DNA of 29,919 nt from a bacterium (GTDB lineage: Bacteria > Chloroflexota > Dormibacteria > UBA8260 > Bog-877). Position 1 is the stretch's first letter, and every line of letters starts with the position of its first letter. Position numbers and translations under genes: made by a program. The notes beneath the pieces are model-generated. The model was not told where the DNA came from. It did no database searches and saw only the letters and a program-made list of their open reading frames with translations. Positions 1 through 6,544 of this stretch are shown one piece after another. The DNA lies in contig JAKABA010000032.1 in assembly GCA_021802115.1 (NCBI GenBank), positions 1 to 29,919 on the forward strand, given 5' to 3'.

Positions 1-60
1 TTAGGCACCGCCCTCGTGGCGAGCCTCTGGGCCGTGGCTTCCACCGGAACGTCTACGCCT

Positions 61-88
61 CTCCAGTCCGTCCGTACGGGGACTGGGG
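61..88. terminator. Hairpin 3' of the GrpB gene
   Basis: A perfect 7-bp stem, CCAGTCC at 63-69 against GGACTGG at 80-86, encloses the palindrome CCGTACGG. The stem can be extended by a wobble pair and a G-C pair. It lies 70 bases beyond the stop of the leftward GrpB gene and has no T-tract on either side. It is a plausible terminator for that gene or for something entering from the left. Nothing else is recognisable in bases 1-155. Confidence 0.4.
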
Positions 89-155
89 GCATGGACGTGA
101 AGGCACGCCATCGCTCAGGATCGCTTACCTGTTCTGAGACGCTTGGCCGGTGCGG

Positions 156-944
156 TCAGATGGACGGGCCGATCACGCTCCACCCGCAACTCGAGGCCCA
201 GGCTTCGGCCGCTTCCAGGGTGTCCAGGATGACCGCGGTCTTGGCCTCGGTGTAGGCGATTCGATCGTCGCGCCAGCGTGCGGCGGCGGCCCTTTTGGTT
301 CCCGCGTAGCTGACTCGGGCGGTCTCGCTGGCGCGCAGGAAATCTCGGAGCAGCAGGTGGTCCCGCTCCCAGGCGCCGCCCACCTGGCAGACGTGGACCT
401 GGACTTTCCGAGGTCTCCCCAGCGCCGGCCGGAAGTAGCGGTGCAGGTCGTCTCGCGACCGCATTCGCAAATGGCACCCCTCGAGGCCTGGCCGGTAGCT
501 CGCCTCATCCTCGATGCGGTCCACGCTCACCTGGATGTCGATCACCGCCTTGGCATCGAGCCCGGGCACGGCCGTGGATCCTATGTGGTCGATGCGCCGG
601 GCAGCAGCGCCAAGGGCCGCGCGCAGCTGCGCCCTCCAGCCGACGAAGAGGTCCGGCCAGCCGGGATCGTAGGTGGTGACCAGGATTGGCTCGTGGACCC
701 GGTCAGTTCCTGGCTCGATCTCGCGGTGGGGCCAGACAAAGTCCAGGGCCCGTTCGGACAGCAGCTCGCGCTCGAATCTCGTCAGCTCCTCGGCGCGCAG
801 CCCGCGACCATCCGCCACCAGTTGATAGAGGTCGATCACAGTGACTCTCGGTCCCAGCTCACGGCGCAGGTGGCACCAGGTGGCGAAGGGATCGGCCTGC
901 TGGGGCGCGGCCCGCCGGAGTTGGCCGGAGATCGGATCGGTCAC
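156..944 (-). CDS. GrpB-family (UPF0157) nucleotidyltransferase-fold protein with N-terminal extension
   Basis: The predicted protein has 262 residues. The second half is a GrpB/UPF0157 domain starting near residue 85, with YDPGWPDLF followed by the nucleotidyltransferase-like core IDHIGSTAVPGLDAKAVIDI. The G-S motif and the later acidic pair are those of the polymerase-beta-type nucleotidyltransferase fold. About 80 residues precede it, including VTVIDLYQLVADGRGLRAEEL; this extension resembles one I recall in actinobacterial homologues. The substrate of the family is not established. The GTG start at 944 is chosen over longer in-frame starts (up to 1121) because a TACATT -10 box ends exactly 6 bases before it, as in other leaderless genes here, and the extra residues upstream are low-complexity Pro/Ala/Arg. 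The gene is divergent from apt. Confidence 0.82.
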   Translation of the reverse strand: MTDPISGQLRRAAPQQADPFATWCHLRRELGPRVTVIDLYQLVADGRGLRAEELTRFERELLSERALDFVWPHREIEPGTDRVHEPILVTTYDPGWPDLFVGWRAQLRAALGAAARRIDHIGSTAVPGLDAKAVIDIQVSVDRIEDEASYRPGLEGCHLRMRSRDDLHRYFRPALGRPRKVQVHVCQVGGAWERDHLLLRDFLRASETARVSYAGTKRAAAARWRDDRIAYTEAKTAVILDTLEAAEAWASSCGWSVIGPSI

Positions 945-950
945 GGCGCG

Positions 951-956
951 AATGTA
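951..956 (-). promoter_or_regulatory. -10 box of a leaderless GrpB transcript
   Basis: On the minus strand the order is TACATT, then CGCGCC, then the GTG start codon. With 6 bases between the -10 hexamer and the codon, transcription would begin at the start codon itself. No convincing -35 box or ribosome binding site is visible. Confidence 0.5.
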
Positions 957-1115
957 GCAGCTGGCCCAGGCCGGCGTGGCCGCGGCCGGCGCGGTGGGGG
1001 CGAGCTGGCCCGGGTCCGCTTCCAGCCGGCGTGCCCGGCTCGGAGCTGCCAGGGTGGCCATGGAGTCGACCCGTGGCCTCGTGCCCTGGCCGGGACCGGG
1101 TCCGGCCCGACCACC

Positions 1116-1121
1116 TAACAT
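1116..1121 (+). promoter_or_regulatory. -10 box of a leaderless apt transcript
   Basis: TAACAT is followed by GGCAGG and then the GTG of apt, the same 6-base spacing as for the divergent GrpB gene. No clear -35 box is visible. Confidence 0.5.
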
Positions 1122-1127
1122 GGCAGG

Positions 1128-1667
1128 GTGTCCCCGGGAACTGAACCCTCAAGCCTGAACCTGCGGGCACTCATCCGGGACATCCCAGACTTTCCGGAGC
1201 CGGGGATCCTCTTCCGGGACATCACGCCTCTGCTCGGCAACGGTCCCGCCTTCCGGGAGGCCTGCGACCGCCTGGTGGAGCGGTTCCGGGGGGAGGGGGT
1301 GGAGGCGGTGGCCACCATCGAGTCGCGTGGCTTCACATTTGGCGCGGTGATCGCATACCAGTTGGGCGTGGGGGTGGTGCCGGTGCGCAAGGCGGGCAGG
1401 CTCCCTTCGGACACCCTCAGCGCCAGCTACCAGCTCGAGTACGGAGAGGCGGTCCTCCAGGTCCACCGGGATGCCATCAGCCCGGGGCAGAGGGTGCTGG
1501 TGATCGATGACCTGCTAGCGACCGGCGGCACCGCCACGGCAACTTTGGAGCTGATCGAAAGGCTGGGCGGCGAGCTGGCCGGTTTCGGATTCCTGATCGA
1601 ACTGCTGGAACTGGGTGGGCGTCAAAGGCTGACCGGCCACCGGGTGGAGGCCCTGCTGGAGTTGTGA
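1128..1667 (+). CDS. apt: Adenine phosphoribosyltransferase
   Basis: This 179-residue protein matches the usual length and layout of Apt. It opens with LIRDIPDFPEPGILFRDITP (about 15-34), the family's N-terminal signature. The PRPP-binding loop VLVIDDLLATGGTA lies at 123-136. ESRGFTFG (65-72) and VRKAGRLP (87-94) are also typical. The enzyme makes AMP from adenine and PRPP in the cytosol. The GTG start is supported by the leaderless promoter 6 bases upstream. The next gene, ahcY, starts 9 bases after this stop. Together they suggest recovery of the adenine moiety released from S-adenosylhomocysteine; that pathway link is inference, because AhcY yields adenosine and a nucleosidase step would also be needed. 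Confidence 0.96.
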   Translation: MSPGTEPSSLNLRALIRDIPDFPEPGILFRDITPLLGNGPAFREACDRLVERFRGEGVEAVATIESRGFTFGAVIAYQLGVGVVPVRKAGRLPSDTLSASYQLEYGEAVLQVHRDAISPGQRVLVIDDLLATGGTATATLELIERLGGELAGFGFLIELLELGGRQRLTGHRVEALLEL

Positions 1668-1676
1668 GGAGCGCAA

Positions 1677-2960
1677 GTGACCGATTCTGAGACTGTGGTT
1701 CGAAGTGGCTCAGACATCACCGATCCCGGTCTCGCCGAGGAGGGGGGTCGCCGGATCGAATGGGCCGGTAGCGAGATGCCGGTGCTGGGCCTGATCCGGG
1801 CCCGGTTCGAGGCCAGCAAGCCCCTTGAGGGCATGCGGGTTGGCGCCTGCCTGCACGTCACCGCCGAGACCGCCAACTTGATGGTGACCCTACGGGCGGC
1901 CGGCGCAGAGGTCCACCTGTGCGCCAGCAACCCCCTTTCCACCCAGGACTCGGTGGCTGCTGGGCTGGTGGCGCGGGGCATCTCCGTCTACGCCCGGCGG
2001 GGGGAGGATAACCAGACCTACTACCGGCACCTGGAGACGGTCCTGGCAACGCGGCCCCATTTCACCATGGACGATGGGGGCGACCTGGTGGGGGAGTTGC
2101 ACCGGCGCGGCCCAGAGGCCATGGGCGACATCCGCGGGGGCACCGAGGAGACCACCACTGGGGTGCTCCGGCTTCGGGCCATGGCCGCGGCTGGCGTACT
2201 TCGATTCCCGGTGATCTCGGTCAACGACGCTCAGACGAAGCACCTGTTCGACAATCGCTACGGGACTGGTCAGTCCACCATTGATGGCCTGATCCGGGCC
2301 ACCAACCTCCTGCTCGCTGGGCGCACCATGGTGATCTGTGGATTTGGCTGGTGTGGCCGCGGCCTGGCCTCGAGGGCCCGGGGCATGGGGGCGCAGGTGG
2401 TGGTCACGGAGGTCGAGCCGGTGCGAGCTCTGGAGGCGGTGATGGAGGGCTATCGGGTGATGCCGCTGGCCGAGGCGGCTCCCATCGCCGATGTGATCAT
2501 CACCGTGACCGGCGATTGCAACGTGGTCGACCGGCGCCACCTGGAGCTGGTCAAGGACGGCTGCGTCATCGCCAACAGCGGGCACTTCAATTCAGAGATC
2601 AACCTGGCGGCTCTAGATGCTCTCAGCCAGAAGGTGCGTGAGGTCCGCCCCGAGGTGGCCGAGCACACCCTGCCGGATGGGCGCCGGGTCTTCCTGCTCG
2701 CCGAGGGGCGGCTGCTGAACCTGGCCGCCGCTGAGGGCCATCCCGCAGCCGTGATGGACATGTCCTTCGCCAACCAGGCGCTCTCCCTGGCTCACATGGC
2801 TGCCAACTGGCGCACCCTCGCCCCCGGCGTCCACGAGGTCCCCCCCGAGATCGACGCCGAGGTGGCGCGGCTGAAGTTGGCCGCGCTCGGGGTGGCGATC
2901 GACCAGCTCACAGATGAGCAGGTTCACTATCTGAGCTCCTGGGAGCAGGGCACCGAATAG
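1677..2960 (+). CDS. ahcY: Adenosylhomocysteinase (S-adenosyl-L-homocysteine hydrolase), short type
   Basis: This 427-residue enzyme reversibly splits S-adenosylhomocysteine into adenosine and homocysteine, using bound NAD. Seen in the sequence: the substrate motifs around HVTAETANL (60-68) and GGTEETTTG (154-162), the block [19 protein letters not shown] (182-200), and the Rossmann motif [10 protein letters not shown] near 222-231. It ends in LSSWEQGTE rather than the KPDHYRY tail of the longer bacterial/eukaryal enzymes. It therefore belongs to the short type known from archaea and Thermotoga. The GTG start has a GAGGAG ribosome-binding sequence 4 bases upstream, inside the 9-base gap after apt, so the two are co-transcribed. 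metK, from the same methyl cycle, lies about 11 kb downstream. Confidence 0.96.
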   Translation: MTDSETVVRSGSDITDPGLAEEGGRRIEWAGSEMPVLGLIRARFEASKPLEGMRVGACLHVTAETANLMVTLRAAGAEVHLCASNPLSTQDSVAAGLVARGISVYARRGEDNQTYYRHLETVLATRPHFTMDDGGDLVGELHRRGPEAMGDIRGGTEETTTGVLRLRAMAAAGVLRFPVISVNDAQTKHLFDNRYGTGQSTIDGLIRATNLLLAGRTMVICGFGWCGRGLASRARGMGAQVVVTEVEPVRALEAVMEGYRVMPLAEAAPIADVIITVTGDCNVVDRRHLELVKDGCVIANSGHFNSEINLAALDALSQKVREVRPEVAEHTLPDGRRVFLLAEGRLLNLAAAEGHPAAVMDMSFANQALSLAHMAANWRTLAPGVHEVPPEIDAEVARLKLAALGVAIDQLTDEQVHYLSSWEQGTE

Positions 2961-3035
2961 GCCGGCTGGATCCTCGCTGTCCTGCTCCTGGGCGGGCACG
3001 TCCAGCGGAGCTCGGGTGAGCCGAACGGGGCATCC

Positions 3036-3058
3036 GGCCCGGGGCGCCCGGCCTTTGG
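3036..3058 (+). terminator. Hairpin 3' of apt-ahcY
   Basis: A 7-bp stem with one bulged C (arms 3036-3043 and 3047-3053) and a three-base loop is followed by TTT at 3054-3056. It lies 75 bases past the ahcY stop. The T-run is short, so this is a moderate call. Confidence 0.4.
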
Positions 3059-3430
3059 GTTGCGCCACGAGTGGTGGGACTTGAGGTCCACCCCGTCGGG
3101 AGCGCTGGCTCGGGACGCTGGCCGGGGATCCCGCGGCGCCAGGGCTCGCGGCTGCCGTGTCATGGCTCCCTCATGGGGCCCGCGCTGAAGGGGGAACAGG
3201 TGAGGTGGCCCCGGCGCCCACTTCGGGTAGCGCTTCTGAACTGGCCACCTGCGGCCCAGGCCCTACCGGTGGCCGTGCGAAGGTCCCCAGAAGGCGATTG
3301 GCACCAGTGACGTCCGCGCCAGAGGATCGCACTTCCATGTCCTCTGGCGGAGGTCAGGGCTCGTGGCGTGGGAGCCCACGGGCGATCTTGGAACCTCAAC
3401 TCAGCCGGGCGAGTCCTGCCCCGGGCACGG
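3059..3430. other. Long gap without a recognisable gene, with inverted repeats
   Basis: No reading frame here resembles a protein on either strand. Structure seen: GGTGGCC paired with GGCCACC further on (around 3202-3250), a perfect 10-bp stem at 3317-3349 (separate entry), and CGTGG/CCCACG near 3367-3380. I compared the region with cobalamin and c-di-AMP riboswitch consensus features from memory and found no match. A small RNA or remnant sequence remains possible. Confidence 0.3.
3317..3349. repeat. Perfect 10-bp inverted repeat
   Basis: CGCCAGAGGA at 3317-3326 is the exact reverse complement of TCCTCTGGCG at 3340-3349, with a 13-base loop. It sits in a gene-free stretch about 120 bases upstream of the PAP2 gene. 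It could be a terminator, a regulator site or the stem of an RNA. Confidence 0.5.
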
Positions 3431-3436
3431 TATGGT
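3431..3436 (+). promoter_or_regulatory. -10 box upstream of the PAP2 gene
   Basis: TATGGT lies 32 bases before the ATG at 3469, giving a predicted leader of about 26 bases. No good -35 box or ribosome-binding sequence is visible. Confidence 0.35.
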
Positions 3437-3468
3437 GTCGCCGCCGAACCGCTTCAGTTGGTGCATCC

Positions 3469-4236
3469 ATGCAGACACTCCTCTCCGCCACCCCGCTCGG
3501 CCCGGCCATCCTTCGCTGGAACTACACCGGCTACCAGGTGCTGGCCCGCCAGGGCCCCCATGGTGGCCTGTGGAACTCTGCCGCCGCCGCTCTCGCCGAG
3601 TGGGGCATCTTCTCTTTGGCGTTCGTGCTGGTGGCCCTGCTCTTCTTCGGCCGCCCAACTGAGCGCGCCCGGCTGGCGGCGATCGCGGGCGCCGCGGCGG
3701 CGGGACTCGCCCTGCTGCTGAACCATCTGGCGGGCGATCTCTGGTACGAACCCCGTCCCTACCTCTCCATCTATCACGTCCCCCTCCTCGCCGCCGCCGC
3801 CCACGGCAACTCGTTTCCCAGCGACCATCTGGCCTTCGGGGGGGCGGTGGTGGCTGCCCTCTGGGTGATGAGGAGGCGCTGGCTGGCACTGGCGTCCCTG
3901 GTGGTGATGGCGGGCGTTGGCTGGGCCAGGATCCTGACTGGGATCCACTGGCCGCTGGACGTCCTGGTTGGACTCGCGCTGGGGCTGGTGGTCGGGGCCA
4001 TCGTGGGGGCGATTGCCCTCCAGTTGGGAGCTTTGGGGAAGCTCTTGGCGGCCATTCCCATGCCGCGATGGCTGGCGGTTGCCGGAGCCCTGGTGGTGGT
4101 GGCCCTGGGCTTCGCGGTTTTGGAGAAGGCAACCCACCTGGGCCTGGTCGCGGGGCCGATTGGGATCGGGGTGGTCCTGATGGCGCTGCTCGGGATTGCC
4201 GCGCCATCACACACTGTGCGACAGGGCCAGGCGTAG
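3469..4236 (+). CDS. PAP2-family membrane phosphatase (undecaprenyl-diphosphatase-like)
   Basis: This 255-residue integral membrane protein has about six hydrophobic segments and three PAP2 (type 2 phosphatidic acid phosphatase) motifs. They are EPRPY near 94-98, SFPSDH at 115-120, and ARILTGIHWPLD at 153-164, where H160 and D164 complete the catalytic set with H120. The lysine usual in motif 1 seems to be replaced (H87 or a nearby residue), which is seen in some family members. The likely role is dephosphorylation of a lipid pyrophosphate such as undecaprenyl pyrophosphate at the outer face of the membrane, as in BcrC. The exact substrate cannot be told. ATG 3469 is the only reasonable start in frame near the first hydrophobic segment. 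The gene stands alone, with gaps on both sides. Confidence 0.85.
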   Translation: MQTLLSATPLGPAILRWNYTGYQVLARQGPHGGLWNSAAAALAEWGIFSLAFVLVALLFFGRPTERARLAAIAGAAAAGLALLLNHLAGDLWYEPRPYLSIYHVPLLAAAAHGNSFPSDHLAFGGAVVAALWVMRRRWLALASLVVMAGVGWARILTGIHWPLDVLVGLALGLVVGAIVGAIALQLGALGKLLAAIPMPRWLAVAGALVVVALGFAVLEKATHLGLVAGPIGIGVVLMALLGIAAPSHTVRQGQA

Positions 4237-4309
4237 CGCCACAGTCGCGGCTTCGTCCATGGTGCTGGTTCGGTTCCCCCCAAGAGCCCCGGGGCTGGGC
4301 CCGCCTGGC

Positions 4310-4339
4310 TTGACACTACGCCACCGCGGCCTGTAGCCT
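4310..4339 (+). promoter_or_regulatory. Sigma-70-like promoter of the permease operon
   Basis: A perfect TTGACA at 4310-4315 is followed, after 18 bases, by TAGCCT at 4334-4339. This is the best -35/-10 pair in the window. It implies a leader of about 100 bases before the ATG at 4444. Within that leader AACTGC (4393-4398) can pair with GCAGTT (4419-4424). I recognise no known riboswitch in it. Confidence 0.55.
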
Positions 4340-4443
4340 CGGAGTCTGCCTTGGGGGGCGGCCCGCGTGCCCAGAGTTGCGCTTTGGCTGCGAACTGCAG
4401 GGTATTCGAGAGAGGCTGGCAGTTGCGATTGGAGGACCCCTAT

Positions 4444-5946
4444 ATGGCGGTCGCAGAGGAGGCGCCCTCCAGTCAGCCTCAGAGCGACCGGCTCTGGAGT
4501 ATCGAGACCAATGGGGTCAACCCCATTCCGCAGTCGGAGCGGCACGGGCGCCCGTTCGACATGTTCTGGATCTGGTTTGCCAGCAACATCGGGGTCTTGG
4601 GGATAACCTACGGCGCCTTCCTGGTCACCTTCTATCACCTTAGTCTGGGCCAGGCGGTCCTGGCCGGCCTGGTCGGGACAGTGGTGTCCTTCCTGCTGGT
4701 GGGTTTCATCAGCCTCGCGGGCAAGCTGGGCAGCGCTCCAACCCTGATCCTATCGCGCGCCGCGTTTGGGGTTCGTGGCAACGCCGTCACCACCGCCGTC
4801 AGCTACGTCTCCCTGGTGGGATGGGAGATCATCCTCACTGCCCTCGGAGCTTTGGCTGCCGAGACGGTCCTGGCGCGCTTGGGATTGCGTCCCGGGCCAC
4901 TGGTTCTGGCCGCCTCCTTCGTGGTGGTGGCCGGCGTGACCGTGGTGATAGCCCTCCTGGGGCACGCCACCATCGTCCGGATTCAGCAGTGGTTCACCTG
5001 GGCATTCGGCGCCATGACGGTGATGTTTTTCATTCTCGAGATTGGCAAGATTGACTGGCAGAAGGTGGGCGCACTTCCCTCCGGTCCGCTGCTGGCCGGG
5101 GTGGTCGGCGGGATCTCCATTGTCATGGCCGGCTTCGGCATCGGCTGGGTCAATGCGGCGGCTGACTACAGCCGGTACCTGCCCCGGTCCTCGAGTTCCG
5201 CAGCGGTGGTGGGCTGGACAACTTTTGGGGCCAGTCTGGGGCCGGTGGTGCTCATCGTATTCGGCGTCCTGCTGGCCGCCAACGACTCCACCTTGGCCAC
5301 AACCGCCAACCCGGTCGGAGCCCTGGGCGCGGCTCTGCCCACCTGGTTCTTGGTGCCCTACCTGCTAACCGCGGTGGGCGGCCTGATCGCGGCGGTGCTG
5401 CTGGACCTGTATTCGGGGGGCCTCAACCTGCTCACCCTCGGGGTTCCGTTGGCGCGCTACAAGTCGGTGGCCATCGACGCCGTGCTGATGATCGTCGGCA
5501 ACATCTACGTGCTCTTCATCGCCCGCTCTTTCTTCGCTCCCTTCGAGGGCTTCCTGGTTACTCTCGGCGTGCTGCTGGCAGCCTGGGCTGCCATCTTCCT
5601 CGCCGACATGTGGCTCTACCGACTCAAGGATGGCTACGACGAGGTGGACCTCTACCGGGTCGGGGGACGATACGGGGCGTTCAACGCCGCGGGGTTGGTC
5701 TCGTTCGTGGTGGCGGTGGTGGTGGGGCTGGGCTTGGTCACCTCCACGTCGCCGGCGTTCTCCTGGGTGGGCTACCTGCTCAAGGCTCTGCCCAAGACCC
5801 TGGCCTCATCGCTGAGCAATAGCAGCATTGGTCTGCTGGTTGCCTTTGTCATCGGAGGGGTCCTCTACCTCGGCATCAGCCCGTTCGCAGGGCCCTCCCA
5901 CCGCCCCGCCCGATCATCCCCCGGGTCGAACCTTGGCCGCGGGTAG
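4444..5946 (+). CDS. NCS1-family purine/pyrimidine (cytosine permease-like) transporter
   Basis: This 500-residue protein has about 12 membrane segments. The N-terminus carries the NCS1/purine-cytosine permease signature SERHGRPFDMFWIWFASNIG (about 32-51), then TLILSRAAFGVRGN. Later WVNAAADYSRYLPR (about 235-248) is the family's helix-6 loop, and DLYSGGLNLLTLG follows. These proteins import nucleobases or related heterocycles (cytosine, purines, hydantoin, allantoin) by H+ or Na+ symport. The specific substrate is not readable. The ATG at 4444 is preceded by GGAGG at 4431-4435, 8 bases upstream. A longer TTG start at 4351 is rejected because it would precede that ribosome-binding site. The 3' end overlaps the next gene. 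Nearby nucleoside hydrolase and ribokinase genes support a nucleobase role. Confidence 0.93.
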   Translation: MAVAEEAPSSQPQSDRLWSIETNGVNPIPQSERHGRPFDMFWIWFASNIGVLGITYGAFLVTFYHLSLGQAVLAGLVGTVVSFLLVGFISLAGKLGSAPTLILSRAAFGVRGNAVTTAVSYVSLVGWEIILTALGALAAETVLARLGLRPGPLVLAASFVVVAGVTVVIALLGHATIVRIQQWFTWAFGAMTVMFFILEIGKIDWQKVGALPSGPLLAGVVGGISIVMAGFGIGWVNAAADYSRYLPRSSSSAAVVGWTTFGASLGPVVLIVFGVLLAANDSTLATTANPVGALGAALPTWFLVPYLLTAVGGLIAAVLLDLYSGGLNLLTLGVPLARYKSVAIDAVLMIVGNIYVLFIARSFFAPFEGFLVTLGVLLAAWAAIFLADMWLYRLKDGYDEVDLYRVGGRYGAFNAAGLVSFVVAVVVGLGLVTSTSPAFSWVGYLLKALPKTLASSLSNSSIGLLVAFVIGGVLYLGISPFAGPSHRPARSSPGSNLGRG

Positions 5947-6544
5947 TTCCGGGCCAGGGGAAGTCCTCGCCTCGGGACCAAGGGATCCCGGCCCCTTGCT
6001 GGTGGTCGTCGACATGCAGTTGGTCTTTGCCTCGGGCGCTCCTTGGGCCACGCCTGGTTTTGAGCAGCTGGAGCGGCCGGTGGCGCGGTTGGTTGAGGCC
6101 TTCGGCGACCGGGTTGCCTTCACCCGTTTCGTGCTTCCGTCGGAGCCCCAGGGGAGTTGGGCCACCTACTACCAAACTTGGGCCGAGGTGAGGCGTCCGG
6201 GGGCAGCTCGGTTGTTCGAGCTGGCTCATCCATGGGCGACGCTGGCCCGTTCGACGATCGACATGCCGACCTTTTCCAAGTGGGGGCCAGAGCTGAAAGC
6301 CGGGGTTGGCAGGGGCGGGGAGCTGGTGCTCTGCGGGGTCGCCACCGACTGCTGCCTGTTGGCCACCGCGCTGGCCGCGAGCGACGACGGAGTCCACGTG
6401 CGGGTCGTCTCGGACGCCGCCGCGGGGGCCACTGCCGAGGCTCACCGCAGCGCCCTGGTCGTGCTCCAGGGCTTCTCCCCCCAGATCTTGGTCACCACGG
6501 TTGCGGAGGAGCTGGAGCGGTTGGCAGGTCCCTCCTGGCCATGA
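5933..6544 (+). CDS. Isochorismatase-fold cysteine hydrolase
   Basis: This protein of about 203 residues has the D-K-C triad of the isochorismatase-like family: D27 in VVVDMQ, K116 in TFSKWGPE, and C141 in GVATDCCL. There is no metal-binding D-x-H cluster of the nicotinamidase type after the first motif, so nicotinamidase is unlikely. Members include amidases such as N-carbamoylsarcosine amidase, ureidoacrylate and biuret hydrolases, and isochorismatases. Next to an NCS1 permease, an amidase acting on a heterocycle breakdown product is a reasonable inference. The start is uncertain: TTG 5933, overlapping the permease end by 14 bases, places LLVVVDMQ at a normal depth, and no better in-frame start exists before the motif. 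The stop overlaps the next ATG as ATGA. Confidence 0.82.
   Translation: MAAGSSGPGEVLASGPRDPGPLLVVVDMQLVFASGAPWATPGFEQLERPVARLVEAFGDRVAFTRFVLPSEPQGSWATYYQTWAEVRRPGAARLFELAHPWATLARSTIDMPTFSKWGPELKAGVGRGGELVLCGVATDCCLLATALAASDDGVHVRVVSDAAAGATAEAHRSALVVLQGFSPQILVTTVAEELERLAGPSWP

Noticed and set aside
150..1118. 322-codon plus-strand frame opposite the GrpB gene
   Set aside because: No recognisable motifs. It mirrors the GrpB frame, and long antisense frames are common in GC-rich DNA.
1660..1690. SAH riboswitch before ahcY, because of the GAGGAGCGC string
   Set aside because: Only 9 bases separate apt and ahcY. The string is simply the ribosome-binding site.
3180..3300. Cobalamin or c-di-AMP riboswitch in the gap before the PAP2 gene
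   Set aside because: Isolated resemblance such as GGGGAACAGGTGA, without the other conserved blocks.
4343..4443. TPP or purine riboswitch in the permease leader
   Set aside because: None of the invariant sequences are present, only a 6-bp stem.
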